This document shows, piece after piece, positions 1 to 12,300 of a stretch of DNA of 64,000 bases. The notes below the pieces were generated by a model, which saw only the letters and a list, made by a program, of their open reading frames with translations, had not been told where the DNA came from and made no database searches. The stretch comes from Gordionus sp. m RMFG-2023 (lineage: Eukaryota; Nematomorpha; Gordioida; Chordodea; Parachordodidae), in the NCBI RefSeq assembly GCF_954871325.1, contig NC_088776.1:48378569-48442568 (forward strand). Direction: 5' to 3'. Every line of letters starts with the position of its first letter. Position 1 is the first letter of the stretch. The position numbers and the translations under genes are program-made.

Positions 1-3000
1 CATTAATATCCATATTTTCTTGGACCTTTTTCGACTTTAATTGTTTCGAATCTGTGCTGCCACCATCAACGTGTTCGTGTTCATTATATCTCGGCACATT
101 ATGTGCTCTGTTTAACTTATAAATTATTGAAATTTTAATTATAAGATTAAAATTTGCTTTTAAAAATAAATGAAAACGTTTTTGCGCATACTTTACTCCG
201 CATTTGAATTTTGGGGTAAATGAATTGCGAAAATGGGGATGTGTGTATGAAGCGACCACTACCCGCGGGTATAACATCATCATTGATAACGATCTCTTTT
301 CCTTCTTGATTAAAATCTTTCACACCCGGTTCGCTTGGTAATTGAGCCGCTAACCGTCCTCGTGATATAACGTAACACGGAGCCCCGTGGATTTCCATAC
401 CTTCGAAAACGTTGAAGTCAACCTTTTGGTGGTGAGTAGCTGCCGTTATTGTCCTTGTCACATGTGGGTCCCATACCACGATATCGGCATCAGCACCAAC
501 CTGTATTCTCCCCTTTTTAAAAAAAAATCCTATTTTAAGTATTTTGTTATAATTCAGAAAATTTATGATGAATTTTAGTTCATTCGATTATACTTTCCTC
601 GGGTATAAGTTGAATATTTTGGCTGCGTCGGTACTACTGACTGCAACAAATCTACACGGATCCATTTTCCCACTAACCTTTGAATTATTTTTATTATATA
701 TAAATAAAATCCCCCTTGTTCAAAGAGTTCATATTTTAATTTATTCAAGACTAATTATGTATCATTTGTAAATATATATATATAAATTTTATAATATTTA
801 AAAAACTTACAACTCCCTTTTCCCAAAGCACGGACATCCAATGCTCTACACCATTAACACCCTCTGGTAAAACTCTGAAATCTCCGCCTTTATCGAACAA
901 GCTTTTGCGTTGAGCGGTCGAAAAAGTTCTATTATCACTTGCACAGAGTTGTAAATCACCATTGGCCAAATGGTTCATAAGAGTAGGTGGGGTGGAAGGA
1001 TCAGGTCTTAAAGGAGGAGAGGTTATATGAGCAGCGGCGTGCGACCAACTAGCATTGAAGTAATTGGTACCGTCCGTTCCCAATGCTGCTGCGTTTGCTT
1101 CTCCGTAAACTACGTGACCTTTTATATTTGTAAGTTATATAATTTCGGTTTATGTACACAATTTCTTTAAGGAAAATATTTTTTTATTTTTAAACGCGAA
1201 TATAATGTCAAAGATATTTCAAATAAATTTGGGATTTTGTTGTTAAAACAATACCCTTTTGACGGGATTTGGCAATAATTGACGCAGCAGTTTTACTCAT
1301 AACATGAATGATATATAATGGGCAGTTGACTTGTCCTGCTATCACAATGGCTCTATGCACAGCTTCCCCTTCTATTTCTTCAGGGCTGCATAACAAGCAT
1401 CCTTCAGGCCCCTTTAATCCTTGTTCCACTAATTTTCCCGCATTCTATAATCGTATATAACGTAGAAACTAAAAAAATTTCCAATAAAATGTTTTTTAAT
1501 TAATTAGGGTTTTAAATAACTTGAGGTATAAAAATAGTATTATTTCAATAAAATAATCATCAATAGGATAAAGAAATTTGCAGAAATTGAATAATTTGCT
1601 ACGTTCTTTTAACTTTCAAATGTTTGGTATTATTAGGATTTTATATTAATAATACTGTTATTGATTTTTATTTAACTTTAAAATTACATATTTTTTGGAT
1701 ATTTTTATTTGCTGGAGATGATAAACAATCAAGTATATCGAAAATTACTAATATTTTTAATAATATGATGGATCCAATAAACATCATAAAACCAATATTA
1801 TTAAGACTTACTAATTGTTTTATATCACCATTTTCACAATGAACCATGGCCAGCGCCCCAATTTTCCTAATATGATCCATAGTTTTATACAAGTCAGGAT
1901 CGGACATTTGGTACAGGCCCTTATAAGCCATGTAAAGCATGAACGAATTGACTCCTAATAATTTATTATAAAAAATTGAATATATTTTGTATAGGAGTGT
2001 ATAGGTTAAGAGATTTTGATATTTGTTTTAGTAGAAATATTATGACATTGATATATTCAATCCTTAGAGACCTACAATCCTGGAACCCTGCCCGGCCTGA
2101 AATTGGCCAAATTTTTAAAAATAAATTAAAAATTATATATCAATTGACTAATTGATAAATCACACATCTTTCATTCGCTGCTTATATTTTCATTAATTAG
2201 TTCTTTATTTCATTTCATTTAACCATAATAATGCATTTACATAATATAAAAAAACGAGCTAAACCGGCAAAAAATTTTATGTCCAGTCTACGCTAAGTTT
2301 GTAACCGAAAAAAAAATCTGGCTAGACTCAAAATATAACCTCTACAAGCCTCTAATATATAGTATTATAGGAGTAGCTTGGAGGAGACGGAGAAGTGAAA
2401 TATTTGAATTGAAATCACATTATAATTAAATATTTATACAATGTTTGTTTATATCAAACCCGATTCTTTAGCAAGATTCGTCATATCTTGAGCAACATTA
2501 TCATCCCATTTAGGGATAGCAACATGCAATGAATAATCACAGCATACCTTGGAATCGGCTTTTTTTTTCCATCTAAATTTTTTTAAATCCAATGATATGT
2601 TAAATTTTAAAAATGAGTATAGTTTTGCTAAATACGATATTATGAAATGTAAAATAAATGACTATGATAGTGGCTAGTGGCGTAATAACTAGCAATCTGA
2701 CCTAGGCAATTGATAAAACATTGCTTAAAATTATGTAAAAACTTAATCTATATTTAAAATTATTTTTTAGAAAAGGGATTATATAATATGTGGTCTACAA
2801 ATTTACAAAATTTAGTTTAATAGCTCTGCCATTATTCTGTTTGAGGAGATGTTATATCGATATTTCCACATATCTAGATATTAAATATTTCGAATGTTAC
2901 TCTTTAAAAGTGTTTGTCAGTGATTTGGATGTTGCTTTAATAGCGCAATCAATTATCATGGTTACACCTCCAGCCAGAGCTGCTCTTGAACCATCATAAA

Positions 3001-3373
3001 AATCATCTACTGATTCTATATCATTCCAGGACGCTTCAAAATGAGTGTTAGGATCTATCCCACCTAAAATATATATTATATTGTTTTCAATCATCAAAGC
3101 AACAAATATACCTGGAATCACAAATTTTCCTTTGCAATCCAAAATTATAGCATTTTCTGGAGCTTTTAGTTCCTTACCGATAGATCTATATTTTATGAAA
3201 TGGAAAAAGGGATATAATTTAGGTCAACAATTGGGTATAAGAGTGACGTGGTAAATTATGAAAATATTAACATCTTACTTTATAACTCCTTCTGTTACTA
3301 ATATATCACAATCAAACATGAGATCGTCGTTAACAATTTTTCCGTTTTTTAAAACGATGACACTCTGTTGCAT
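1..3373 (-). CDS. DPYS: Dihydropyrimidinase/CRMP family protein, 10 exons, 3' end outside the window
   Basis: Family members open the dihydropyrimidine ring in cytosolic pyrimidine breakdown, or, as CRMPs, act without catalysis. Exons 5' to 3': 3373-3279, 3185-3112, 3063-2901, 2572-2460, 1954-1812, 1444-1255, 1118-811, 677-594, 512-197, 105-1 (partial). All junctions keep frame with GT/AG and give about 530 codons, near the usual 520. Landmarks: VIPGGID (54-60), [13 protein letters not shown] (157-160), VHCENGD (from 185), [43 protein letters not shown], and the C-terminal RYNEHEH. The start ATG at 3373 opens [17 protein letters not shown], as in relatives. His64, His187, His243 and the Asp near 320 (SDN) are kept, but the first His of HxH is Asn62 and the lysine that is carboxylated in active enzymes is Met154. 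About 12 residues are inserted before GSGRFI. Family assignment is sure; activity is doubtful. Confidence 0.94.
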
Positions 3374-3569
3374 CTTGAAGTTTATACTCTTATATATAAG
3401 TTGATTTTTTTAAAATATAAATTTACTTAGCACTAATCAACGAATAATATTAAGCATTGGTATAACGAGGAGATCCCCCCTACCAACCTGTCATGGAAAA
3501 TTTTAAAAATATCATTTTAAACAAATAAAAAATGGTTACACCTTCACCCAATCTCCCACCCCTCACAAT

Positions 3570-4235
3570 GACAGAACATGGTTATGAGCAGCCTGCAAAA
3601 AAATTTTCGCGGCACGAGTCCCTACTTTAAAAAAAATTTGGTGTCCGAGCCCAACCAGAGTCCAAGCACAAATTTGTTATTCCAACATGACCCGAGCCCT
3701 ACTAAAATTATTTTAGAATTTGAATTTATTATAATATCTAAGGAAAAATTAAAAATGATGTGTGGTTGGTCAAATACTCTAAAAAAATCTGAAATTAAAA
3801 ATGTTTGAAAAAAGAAAAACCGATATAAACATATGTGATCATAATGCTGCTTATTTATTGGGTCCCTTATATCAAGGAAATCCTCTCACTAGTAGTGAAT
3901 TTAATGAAATATGTGATATAATAAATTAAGAATTTTGTAAGGTGACTCAAGTGATATTATAACTCAGAAGTAAAAGCGGCATGTTTTATCAAATTATGTG
4001 GAAAGCAGTAACTTTTATAAGAAACAATCAAATTCTGGTCTCAAGTTAGTGGAATGAGCTTTGCTAGTTCTACTTTTTCTTCAGAAAGAAATTGGTCGAT
4101 TTGGGTTAATATTCCTATTAAAACAGAAATAGATTGAAGATCTCGACAAAAGGAAAATTGATTAAAAAATATTAAAGAAAATGATAATATTGATTATGAA
4201 CCAGAACAAGACTTAGCCATGGAGAATTAAACATC
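3570..4235 (+). mobile_element. Decayed hAT transposase remnant
   Basis: Around 3838-3930 the reading gives DHNAAYLLGPLYQGNPLTS, and near 4060-4130 it gives FASSTFSSERNWSIW, the pattern of the C-terminal dimerisation region (SERNWS) of hAT transposases. Several stops and frame changes interrupt it. GC-richer ends with repeated CCGAGCCC-like words at 3637-3700 look like subterminal repeats. No clear terminal repeats or target duplication were found. This is an old dead copy upstream of the DPYS-like gene. Confidence 0.6.
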
Positions 4236-4938
4236 AGTTATTGAATGACTGAATTTAAAAAATATTATAAAATAAATATTATAGATTCATTTTACTATTA
4301 TATATAAAATAATGTAAACATTTATTTGAATTTATTTGACCGCTCAAATACACAATCCTGATTTATAATAATAATGAACATGAAGATATTAATTAGGCAC
4401 ATCAATAGAATATGATGTGAGCAATAGAGTTGTAACTAATCACAAATAAAAATAAAATTTGTGATATTTTAAAACCGTAAACGAACCGTAACTTATAATA
4501 TTTTGTCCATGAAAATATAGTAAAAATTTGTAGCAAAATTTTATTTTATTAGGTAAAATATTAGAAATGAAATTTAGTAAAATGATTTATGAACTAAATA
4601 TTGAAAGAAGGCTTACATGATAATTATGCTAAAAGGCCTAATCATTTTGTTATATAATTGGACCAGCTTAAAAAATCCTTTTTGTTTAAATAGAGAAAAA
4701 ATTTTTAAGCAAGCGTTTTGTCCTGTCACAATGGACGCTAATGTGCCATATGTCTTGAAATATTTTTTAATCAATAATAATGTTTCAAATGATAAAAACA
4801 AACTTCAACAATATTATACCTATAAAAAAATGATTAAACTGAAAATTTATGTAATTATGAGTTTCGCCAATTAAATTCACTTCATATTTTATTTCTTAAA
4901 TATGGGTGAAGTAATATAATAATAATATAAGTTGCCTT

Positions 4939-5012
4939 AGTTAGCGCGAATTCGCTAAGTATACAAAATATGATATCATTTTTGTATACTTAGCCGCGAA
5001 TTCTCGCTAACT
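4939..5012. repeat. 74-bp near-perfect palindrome
   Basis: The arms AGTTAGCG-CGAATTC-GCTAAGTATACAAAA and TTTTGTATACTTAGC-CGCGAATTC-TCGCTAACT face each other around an 11-base centre, itself TATGATATCAT. Each arm holds a GAATTC. It could be a very small fold-back MITE or a cruciform-forming site. No gene lies nearby. Confidence 0.8.
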
Positions 5013-5139
5013 GTGATTGCAGGGTTAGATACCTGCGTCTCAGTTTAAAATTTTAGGCCCGATCAAGTCATTAAACAATTTAATTTTTTTTATTCGACTG
5101 ATTTAATCAGACTATTCTTTTTTTTATATTTCTAGAGAT

Positions 5140-5640
5140 CATATTCCAATCCGATTCTTACTTTTGTTTAAGAAACAAGTCCTAGTCCAATCCAGATTTT
5201 TTTTATACTGGACTGTTGAAATTGTACGATATTTCAAGGAAAGCGGGAAAAAAAATTATAAGCACTTGAAGGGAAATTATATATTTGAGTGTTTATTTTC
5301 CTGAGGCTATGTCCAAAACTATTTTTAGTAAAATTTTCTAGAATTAAGTTTTGAACATGTTTTTATTTTATATTTAAAATAGCTTATTTATTTTATTTTC
5401 ATTAAAGTTTCGAAAGTTTGTAAATTTAATTTTTTTATGTTTTCGACTCAGCTGGAAGAGAATTTTTATTTAAAAAACGTAGAAAAAAAATTAATTTTAA
5501 AATTTTGTCGGATCCGGGTCTGGCCAGAATTAAAATTTTGAAATCAAAATCCGATCTGACCGAACCCAAAAAATGTCTGTCCTTGTTCGACCGACCCGAC
5601 CTATGTTCGGTAAGATCGGATTCAGATATGTCAGTGCAGG
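5140..5640 (+). repeat. Interspersed repeat family X, copy 1
   Basis: Shares the core TACTGGACTGTTGAAATTG, then ACGATATTTCAAGG and GCGGGAAAAAAAATTATAAG, with an inverted copy at 44520-44790 and a weaker direct copy at 28000-28290. The right part (5505-5640) carries many TCGGATC, CCGACC and CGGGTC words and ends GTGCAGGGC, as copy 28000-28290 does (GTGCAGGGGC). The GC-rich subterminal motifs resemble those of non-autonomous hAT elements, but no paired ends were found. Confidence 0.6.
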
Positions 5641-7580
5641 GCTTTAATGTTATATATATTTTTATATAGATTACTCTTACCCGTTGTCTGCGCTTTTGAT
5701 GAATAAATTTACGCGTATAAGAATAGAGAATAATTAATAAGGTAAAATGTTAATATCTACAATTTCTGAAATGAGATTTTCGTTTTAAAAAATCATGAAA
5801 TTAAATAATTGAAATTAAATATATAAAAAATAGCATATGTTTTTTTTAATGAAATCAATAAATAATAAAATGAAATCTGATTTTCATCTGTTTTTAGTAA
5901 ATACATGATTTGATATTTTTATTTAAATTAAATTAAACCACGATGAGCATAATTTTTTTATATTTTAAATACTTTTTATAAAATAAATGTTTAAATAAGT
6001 TTTAAACTCATCTTTAATATTTAGTATTGATAATTTTTTTTAAAATGATCGAAACATTTTAGTGCTAAATAAATAAGTGAAAATATTATGGCAATTAAAA
6101 CTTTTTTAAAAAATAATATTGTTTAAGGCAGGGGGGCATCAATGAGGAATGCCAAAAGTTTTCTCTCCACGCTTAAAAATTCAATTTGATTTTCTGTGAA
6201 CGGGATGACGAACAGAGAAATTTACTTTTTTAGCACCCCTAAATGATAAGAACTGGAATAATTTTCTGTTATCCTTCCTTAGAGTATACCCATATTCGTT
6301 TTAACAGGGGCCAGCTACCTGGAATTATACCATCTAATTCAAACAATACATCTATATTTTATTCTGTAAAAAAACATAAATTATCCCAGCATGAGGTTGC
6401 AACAGGGTTAACAGATTTCTAGATTTGGCATTGATTCTGACTGTTTCATATCATTTTTGTCCCTCTAACGTTTTATCTCACCTTTCTTATTCTCAATTTT
6501 TTAAAAATAATTTGAAAGAAAAATAACTCACTTACTTTCTCACACTTTTGAAAAATAATAATAATATATCACTGTATAAAACTTTTATTAATTATCAATA
6601 AAACAAGAACCTGAAAAATATTTGACTGACATGGGGGCATGGGAAGTGCCAAAACTTTACGCCGGAGTTTTCCCAAAAAGATTTGTATCAAAATGTTTAT
6701 TTTATTTTTGTGTTCTTACAAATAATTATAAAGTGCCAACTTCTGTAATATTTTTGTTTAAAAAGTAATAATAAATACAGTTGAAATAGTTGGAGCCACG
6801 ATCGGGGAGGGGGAGCGATCGACGACTTTCGATAGTCCGGGATTGTCGGAGAGTGGGACTGGGGGACTGGAGTTTATGTAGAAAAATCGATTTATTGAAT
6901 CTAATATTTTAGCTGTAATCCAAAAACAATTATGTACATACAATTCAATTCGACAAAAAAAAACAATATACAAAATAAAATCATAATTGCATGATCTCGT
7001 TTATATATTTTTTTTGTTCTTGTTTAAAAAAAAAATTGATTATAACGATATAATTTATTTTTGCTGATCATTAAAGAAACGCTAAACCACATTTAATACT
7101 TTAAATTAATTTGCCAGTTCAAAATTTTTGTAATAAATATTTTTAATAATATTTTAATATTATTTTGTATAATATTGGTTATATAATCCACAATATGACA
7201 TTCATATAATCTTTATATATTACATATATCCATTATCAACTTAAATTTATTAAATACAAAGAATATAATTTTAAAAAATGGATTCGCGTTTAATTCTTAT
7301 TTCAATGATTACTGCTTTATTTTACATAATATTAATAATTTAAAATTTGCGAGTATATACAAATATTGTTAAGCAAGATTTTTAAAAACCAGGGTTGAGA
7401 ACCCTAACTCTCCCGAATCCTCGATATTTCGCTCGAACCCTTTTTTAAAATATAGGGTTCAGGGGGAAGTTTTAATGTAGATATTTTAGATGATATTATG
7501 ATAATATGCCTAAATAAAATTTTTAAAATAGAAATATAATATTATTTTTTTTGTATTGTAGTATTATCTAATATATATAA
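5641..7580. other. AT-rich intergenic DNA, no gene seen
   Basis: No coding pattern on either strand. A short GC-richer patch at 6790-6870 (GATCGGGGAGGGGGAGCGATC and GGGACTGGGGGACTGG words) stands out but matches nothing I know. The piece at 7385-7460 with AACCC and GGGTT runs facing each other looks like an eroded short inverted repeat. Confidence 0.5.
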
Positions 7581-8670
7581 TCTCCATAATCATAACACGA
7601 TCGTTTTCGTATCTCCCTAATGTAGTGAAGGTCACGGTCCGGTCTTTGGTCCGGACTGGACCGAAACCCCTCGGACCGGACCGGACCACGGTCCTTAAGA
7701 AAAAGATCGATCCAGACCGTGGTCCTAAATAAAAAGACCGGTCCTGGACCGGTCTTTTTATTTGTTTAAAAAACATATTTTTTTAACCTAATTTGATTTG
7801 TTTTATCATTTTATTAAATATAAGAGTATTATATAAACAATAAAATTTATCCAATGGTATTGAAAAAAATGATTTTGTGTTTGTAGAGGGCATATTAAAA
7901 TTAAGAGTAGATTGTGTTTTTTGAGATATTTTCATTTTCATCTTTAGAAGTATATATTTTATGTTTTATCAGATGTCTGCTTAAGGTATCTAATTATTTT
8001 ATTAAGAATAAGGTTAAGTAATTTTTACAATAAATTATACAGACAGTTTCTTTAAAAAAAATAGAACTATATAATAACTAAAATATTTTAATAATATTAT
8101 TGCTTATTTTGATTAATTTATTGCTTATTTTGATTAATTTATTGCTTAAAAAATTATAAACAATTATTTTGTTACTAGGTGCTGACGATACATTAAATTT
8201 GGTACTGAAGTGAACACATACTCTATGTTTTTATTGGGACTATAAGTAAAATGTTTCTTGGACAAACTTATGGTTTTCATATTGTAAAATAAAAATTTAC
8301 AAAATCTAAAATAATTCCTCTAGAAAAATATCATAAAATAAAATATACAAAAAAATTATATTAATTGTATAGTAAAGCAAACTTAAACAATAATAAAAGA
8401 CCGGGCCGGACCGCGGTCTGGACCTTAAAAAATAAAAAGACCGGTCCGGACCACGGTCCTCAAGAAAAAGATCGGTCCGACAATCGGTCCGGTCCGATCC
8501 CGGTCTAAGACCGATAGGACCGGACCGTTGACCTTCACTACCCTAATGTATTTTAAATTTAAGGAGACTATATAGTGTAAGTTAATTTTATCTCCATAAT
8601 CAAAACACGATCATTTTCGTATCTCCCTAATGTATTTTAAATTTAAGGAGACTATATAGTGTATGGTAAT
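7581..8670. repeat. Two tandem 84-bp units, the first split by a hAT MITE
   Basis: Unit 2 (8591-8670) begins TCTCCATAATCA and runs through CGTATCTCCCTAATG and AAGGAGACTATATAGTGTA. Unit 1 is the same sequence cut in two: 7581-7622 before the element and 8541-8590 after it. The two units differ at only a few bases, so the tandem copy arose not long before the insertion or has been kept similar. The insertion point is the CCCTAATG word, present twice because of target duplication. Confidence 0.88.
7623..8540. mobile_element. Non-autonomous hAT element (918 bp) with perfect 8-bp target duplication
   Basis: Ends are TAGTGAAGGTCA and TGACCTTCACTA, a perfect 12-bp inverted pair, flanked by CCCTAATG at 7615-7622 and again at 8541-8548. 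An 8-bp duplication is the hAT signature. Next to each end are clustered GGTCCGGTC and GACCGGTCC words (7630-7760 and 8398-8530), the subterminal motif repeats to which hAT transposases are known to bind. The AT-rich centre has no coding pattern, only a short tandem of TTGCTTATTTTGATTAATTTA near 8100-8145. Confidence 0.92.
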
Positions 8671-8679
8671 TTTTTTGCT

Positions 8680-8745
8680 CTCTACGAGAATCGAACACAA
8701 GCCTCCCGTTTCAAAGGCATATGCTTTATCGCATGCACCAACTTG
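8680..8745 (-). repeat. tRNA-derived sequence (SINE head or tRNA relic)
   Basis: On the minus strand GTTGGTGCATGCG (A-box-like) is followed about 35 bases later by GTGTTCGATTCTCG (B-box-like), with a pairable GCCTT/GAGGC stem between. The bases outside do not form an acceptor stem, and the T stem has mismatches, so this is not a working tRNA gene. A run of T on the plus strand (8671-8677) follows the 3' side as A on the minus strand, as in short retroposons. Confidence 0.45.
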
Positions 8746-8984
8746 AATATAAATAAATTTAAAATATTAATTATATAGATATTAATTAATATCTAAATTC
8801 TACCGTTCCATATTAGCTGATGGAGTTAAAGGGAATTATTTAGTTTGTGTGTATGGTATTTAATATACATTATTAATAAATTTTATATAAATATTAAAAT
8901 TTAAGAGTAAAATAGGTAAAATTGTTGCAATGTATACTGTGAGCATGTATTAAAAATATCAAAATTTAATAATGTGATGGAAAT

Positions 8985-9120
8985 CATATTGGATAAAATT
9001 TAAAATAAAGGTGATTTAAGATTTTTGAATTATAAATATGGGTTATAGATTGGTCTGAAATTTTTTTTTCAGACATAGCCAGGCCTGATTAAAAAACCAT
9101 GTTCCATGTAACTTTCATAA
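8985..9120 (+). repeat. Interspersed repeat family Y, short copy
   Basis: Contains ATTGGTCTGAAATTTTTTTTTCAGACATAGCCAGGCC and a CATGTAACTTTCATA word that recur at 12900-12990 and, more loosely, at 17815-17900. The GGCC, AAGGCCCATG and ATTGGCC words repeat within each copy. The copies are old and share no clear ends. No coding capacity. Confidence 0.5.
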
Positions 9121-9389
9121 ATTAATTAATAGTTTACATTTAAAATTTTGCCTGTGCATTGAATGCACTGAATACACACCTAATATTATACATATTCCTG
9201 AATATTTAGGGGTAAATAGAACTTAAAATGGATCAAGTACCAATTCAATAGGAATAAGGTAGACCTTTAAAGCACCCATTCAATAGTAAGAAGATATTTA
9301 TTTAAATACTATTTTAATTCTTGAATTTATGTATAATTTATGATTTTATACCATTATATTGGGGTTTCAGAAAAAATAAGAGAGATATG

Positions 9390-12300
9390 GAAAGGACAAA
9401 GCACACCTTGATAACACAAAACTCTTATCTAGCAAGAATAAATTTTTAGATTATAAATTACAAATACAAATAAATACATAAATAAAATTACCAGAGTTGT
9501 TAAAGTATCTAGATAGATTATTGATTAAAGTATCTGTATCTAGATATTATTTTAGAAGTATCTGTATCTGTTTTAGATACTTTTAAGATACATTTTGATA
9601 TACTTTTATTTAACGCTTTTTTATATTATAAATAAATATACTTGAATGTAAAATATATTTTATTTCATATGAGCATATAACTTAATATTAATATATATAT
9701 TAAAAAATTATATATATATATAAAATATTAAAACTTGTATATAAAAAAGAATATATAAATATTAATTAAATATTATGTCCGACTCCAAGTTATCAATAAC
9801 AAGCAAATTCTGATATTACAATCCATCTCAAGGAATTTGCCATTTTTAATTGCAATGGAATTGGTATTTAATTTTATTATATTATATTAATTTTTCAGAT
9901 TAACATTGAGGACGAAAATGACGACATTCCATGGCCAATTTATAGACCATATTTTAAAATAATATCTCATAATAAAGAAAACAAATCTCTGTTAGTAAAA
10001 TGTCTGCCATGTTTACCAAAAAATATACAAATTTCTGTTAGCATTAGCTCAACTTGTAACATTATAAAGCATTTAAGGGTATAGAATAGATACTAAATAT
10101 ATGTTTACAATTTAAATTATAAGAGAAAACAAAAAGGCTAAGGAGAAAAAATCTATTAAAGAAAATATTGGACTAGGCTCATCGTCCATTGATTTTTTTT
10201 TCCAAGAGACCTAAGATTTTAACCCAAGCCATTTTAGATGATTTAATAACCGATTTTATTATTGATAGCGTTCAGCCATTTTCAGTTGTTGAAAATCCAT
10301 CATTTATAAAAATGATCAAAACATTAGCTCCACAAAAAAATATAATTTGCAGACAGACAGTGATTGCTAGAATTTCCCAAAGATGGGAGAATGAAAAGAA
10401 AGAAATCATTAAAAGTCTAATAGAACCATCGTTAATATGCACAACAGCAGATTGTTGAAGTGCCTATCGCCGGTAAACATTTTTTGTATAATAATTTAAT
10501 TACAAACAAATTATTTGAGCAGTTTTAAGAAATGTTTTTAGTTCATACATAGGAGTCACTGCACACTATATAGATCCAACAAGTTTGGAAAGAAAAAATG
10601 TAGCGTTAGCTTGTAAAAGAATGACTGGTAGTCATACATATGATAAAATAGCAAAAAATTTACAAGATATAGCAAAGAATTATTGCATACAAAATAAAAT
10701 CTCAAAGACCATTACTGATAATGCCAAAAACTTTATCAAGTCATTTAGGTTTATTTTATTAAATATAAACATAATATTACTTATTTATGATAGAGTTTTC
10801 AGGCCAATTGAAAATATTAGTGAATCCATTGATGATCTGGAAGATGAAGAAACAGTTGCACCAATATCAATATCAGGCTTTATACTACTGCTCAGGATTT
10901 TAAAATATCAGAATCATATATTTTACCTAATCATCAATGTTGTGCCAGTCACACATTGAATCTTGTTGCCACTGTATGCAAGGTAAAACTATAATTTTAA
11001 TTATAATAATTTATTCCTTAGATATATAGCACAACATTCTCAATGCCAAAATATATGGAATAGACAAAATAAATCTCAAAATTCAGCTGAGATTATAAAA
11101 AACAATATTGGCCGATATTTTATATGTCCCAATATGACTAGATGGAACTCCACTTATAATGCTTTACAATTAATGTCAGAAATTATTAAGACTAAATTTG
11201 AAAAATTGGATATATGCTATGGAATAAAATTACCTAGATTTTTATCTAATGAATGTGATTTTATTCATGAATATTGTTTAGTAAGTTATAAATAAAATTT
11301 GTATATACAGCATTATTTTAAATTAGCTAATGAAGCCGGTAGCAAGTTCACTTGATATCCTGCAGGGAGATAAATATATGTTCACAGCTTATTACTGTGC
11401 AACTATTTTCCAGCTCATTATTAAATTGAAAAATTTTAAACAAATGAACCTGAAAGTTTGTTTACCACTCTTAAATGCCTTACTTAAAGGAATTAGGTAA
11501 ATTAATAATAAATTAATCAATATTTAATAATTCTAGGTTTATTGGGACAATTTTTGAAAAAGAAAATATTTTGGCAACTATGCTTCATCCTTTTTTTAAA
11601 CTAGATTGAACATGGTTGCAAATGGATGAAAATTTTAATAAAAAAAACAATTAATACAAAGATTAATTGAGGAATTATCAAAGTCTTCAAATGAGTGCAA
11701 ATTAACCTGTGAAAAAAAAACCAATAATTTAATATCCGATTTTTTTCAGTATCCCACAGCAGGAAATGATTTAAATTCTGATAATCAACAAATTTTAAAT
11801 AGTTTTTTCAAAAATGAATGCCGAGATTTTAGAATTTTTAAACAATATCCTGAAATAAAATTTTTATTCATTAAATATAACACCACAATCCCTTCCAGCG
11901 CCCCTGTTGAAAGACTTTTTAGTATAGCTAAAAATGTCTTTACAGATAAACAGGATGTCTTAATGACCAAAATTTTGAAAATATTTTATTACTGAAATCT
12001 AATAATTATTTATAATCATTTAATCAAATATTATATTATTTTATTAATGTTTATAATAATCATATATTATATTAATATCTAAAAATCATTATTTTAGTTA
12101 TATTTTGATAAATGTGATATCGAGTCAATAAATTTTTTAGATCATTTCATGAATTTTCACGATAGAATCCTAATTTAGGTTTATTCAAACCTTATCTAAG
12201 AGTATAATAAAAATGTATCTGTATCTAGATACATTTAAAAAGTATCTTTTAACAACTCTGAAAATTACTAACATTAACATATTTTATAAAAATAATGGAA

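Noticed and set aside
1624-1842. Plus-strand open stretch across the DPYS-like exon at 1812-1954 and its intron
   Set aside because: It is the antisense shadow of a clear minus-strand exon and has a low-complexity translation.
3389-3400. TATA box (CTTATATATAAG) for the DPYS-like gene
   Set aside because: It lies only 16 bases before the start codon, too close to place a start site before the ATG, and such words are frequent in this AT-rich DNA.
8680-8745. Functional tRNA gene on the minus strand
   Set aside because: A- and B-box-like words are there, but no acceptor stem pairs and the T stem has mismatches.
10189-10780. Host gene encoding a BED/hAT-like protein
   Set aside because: It lies between the inverted ends and target duplications of a hAT transposon and is interrupted.
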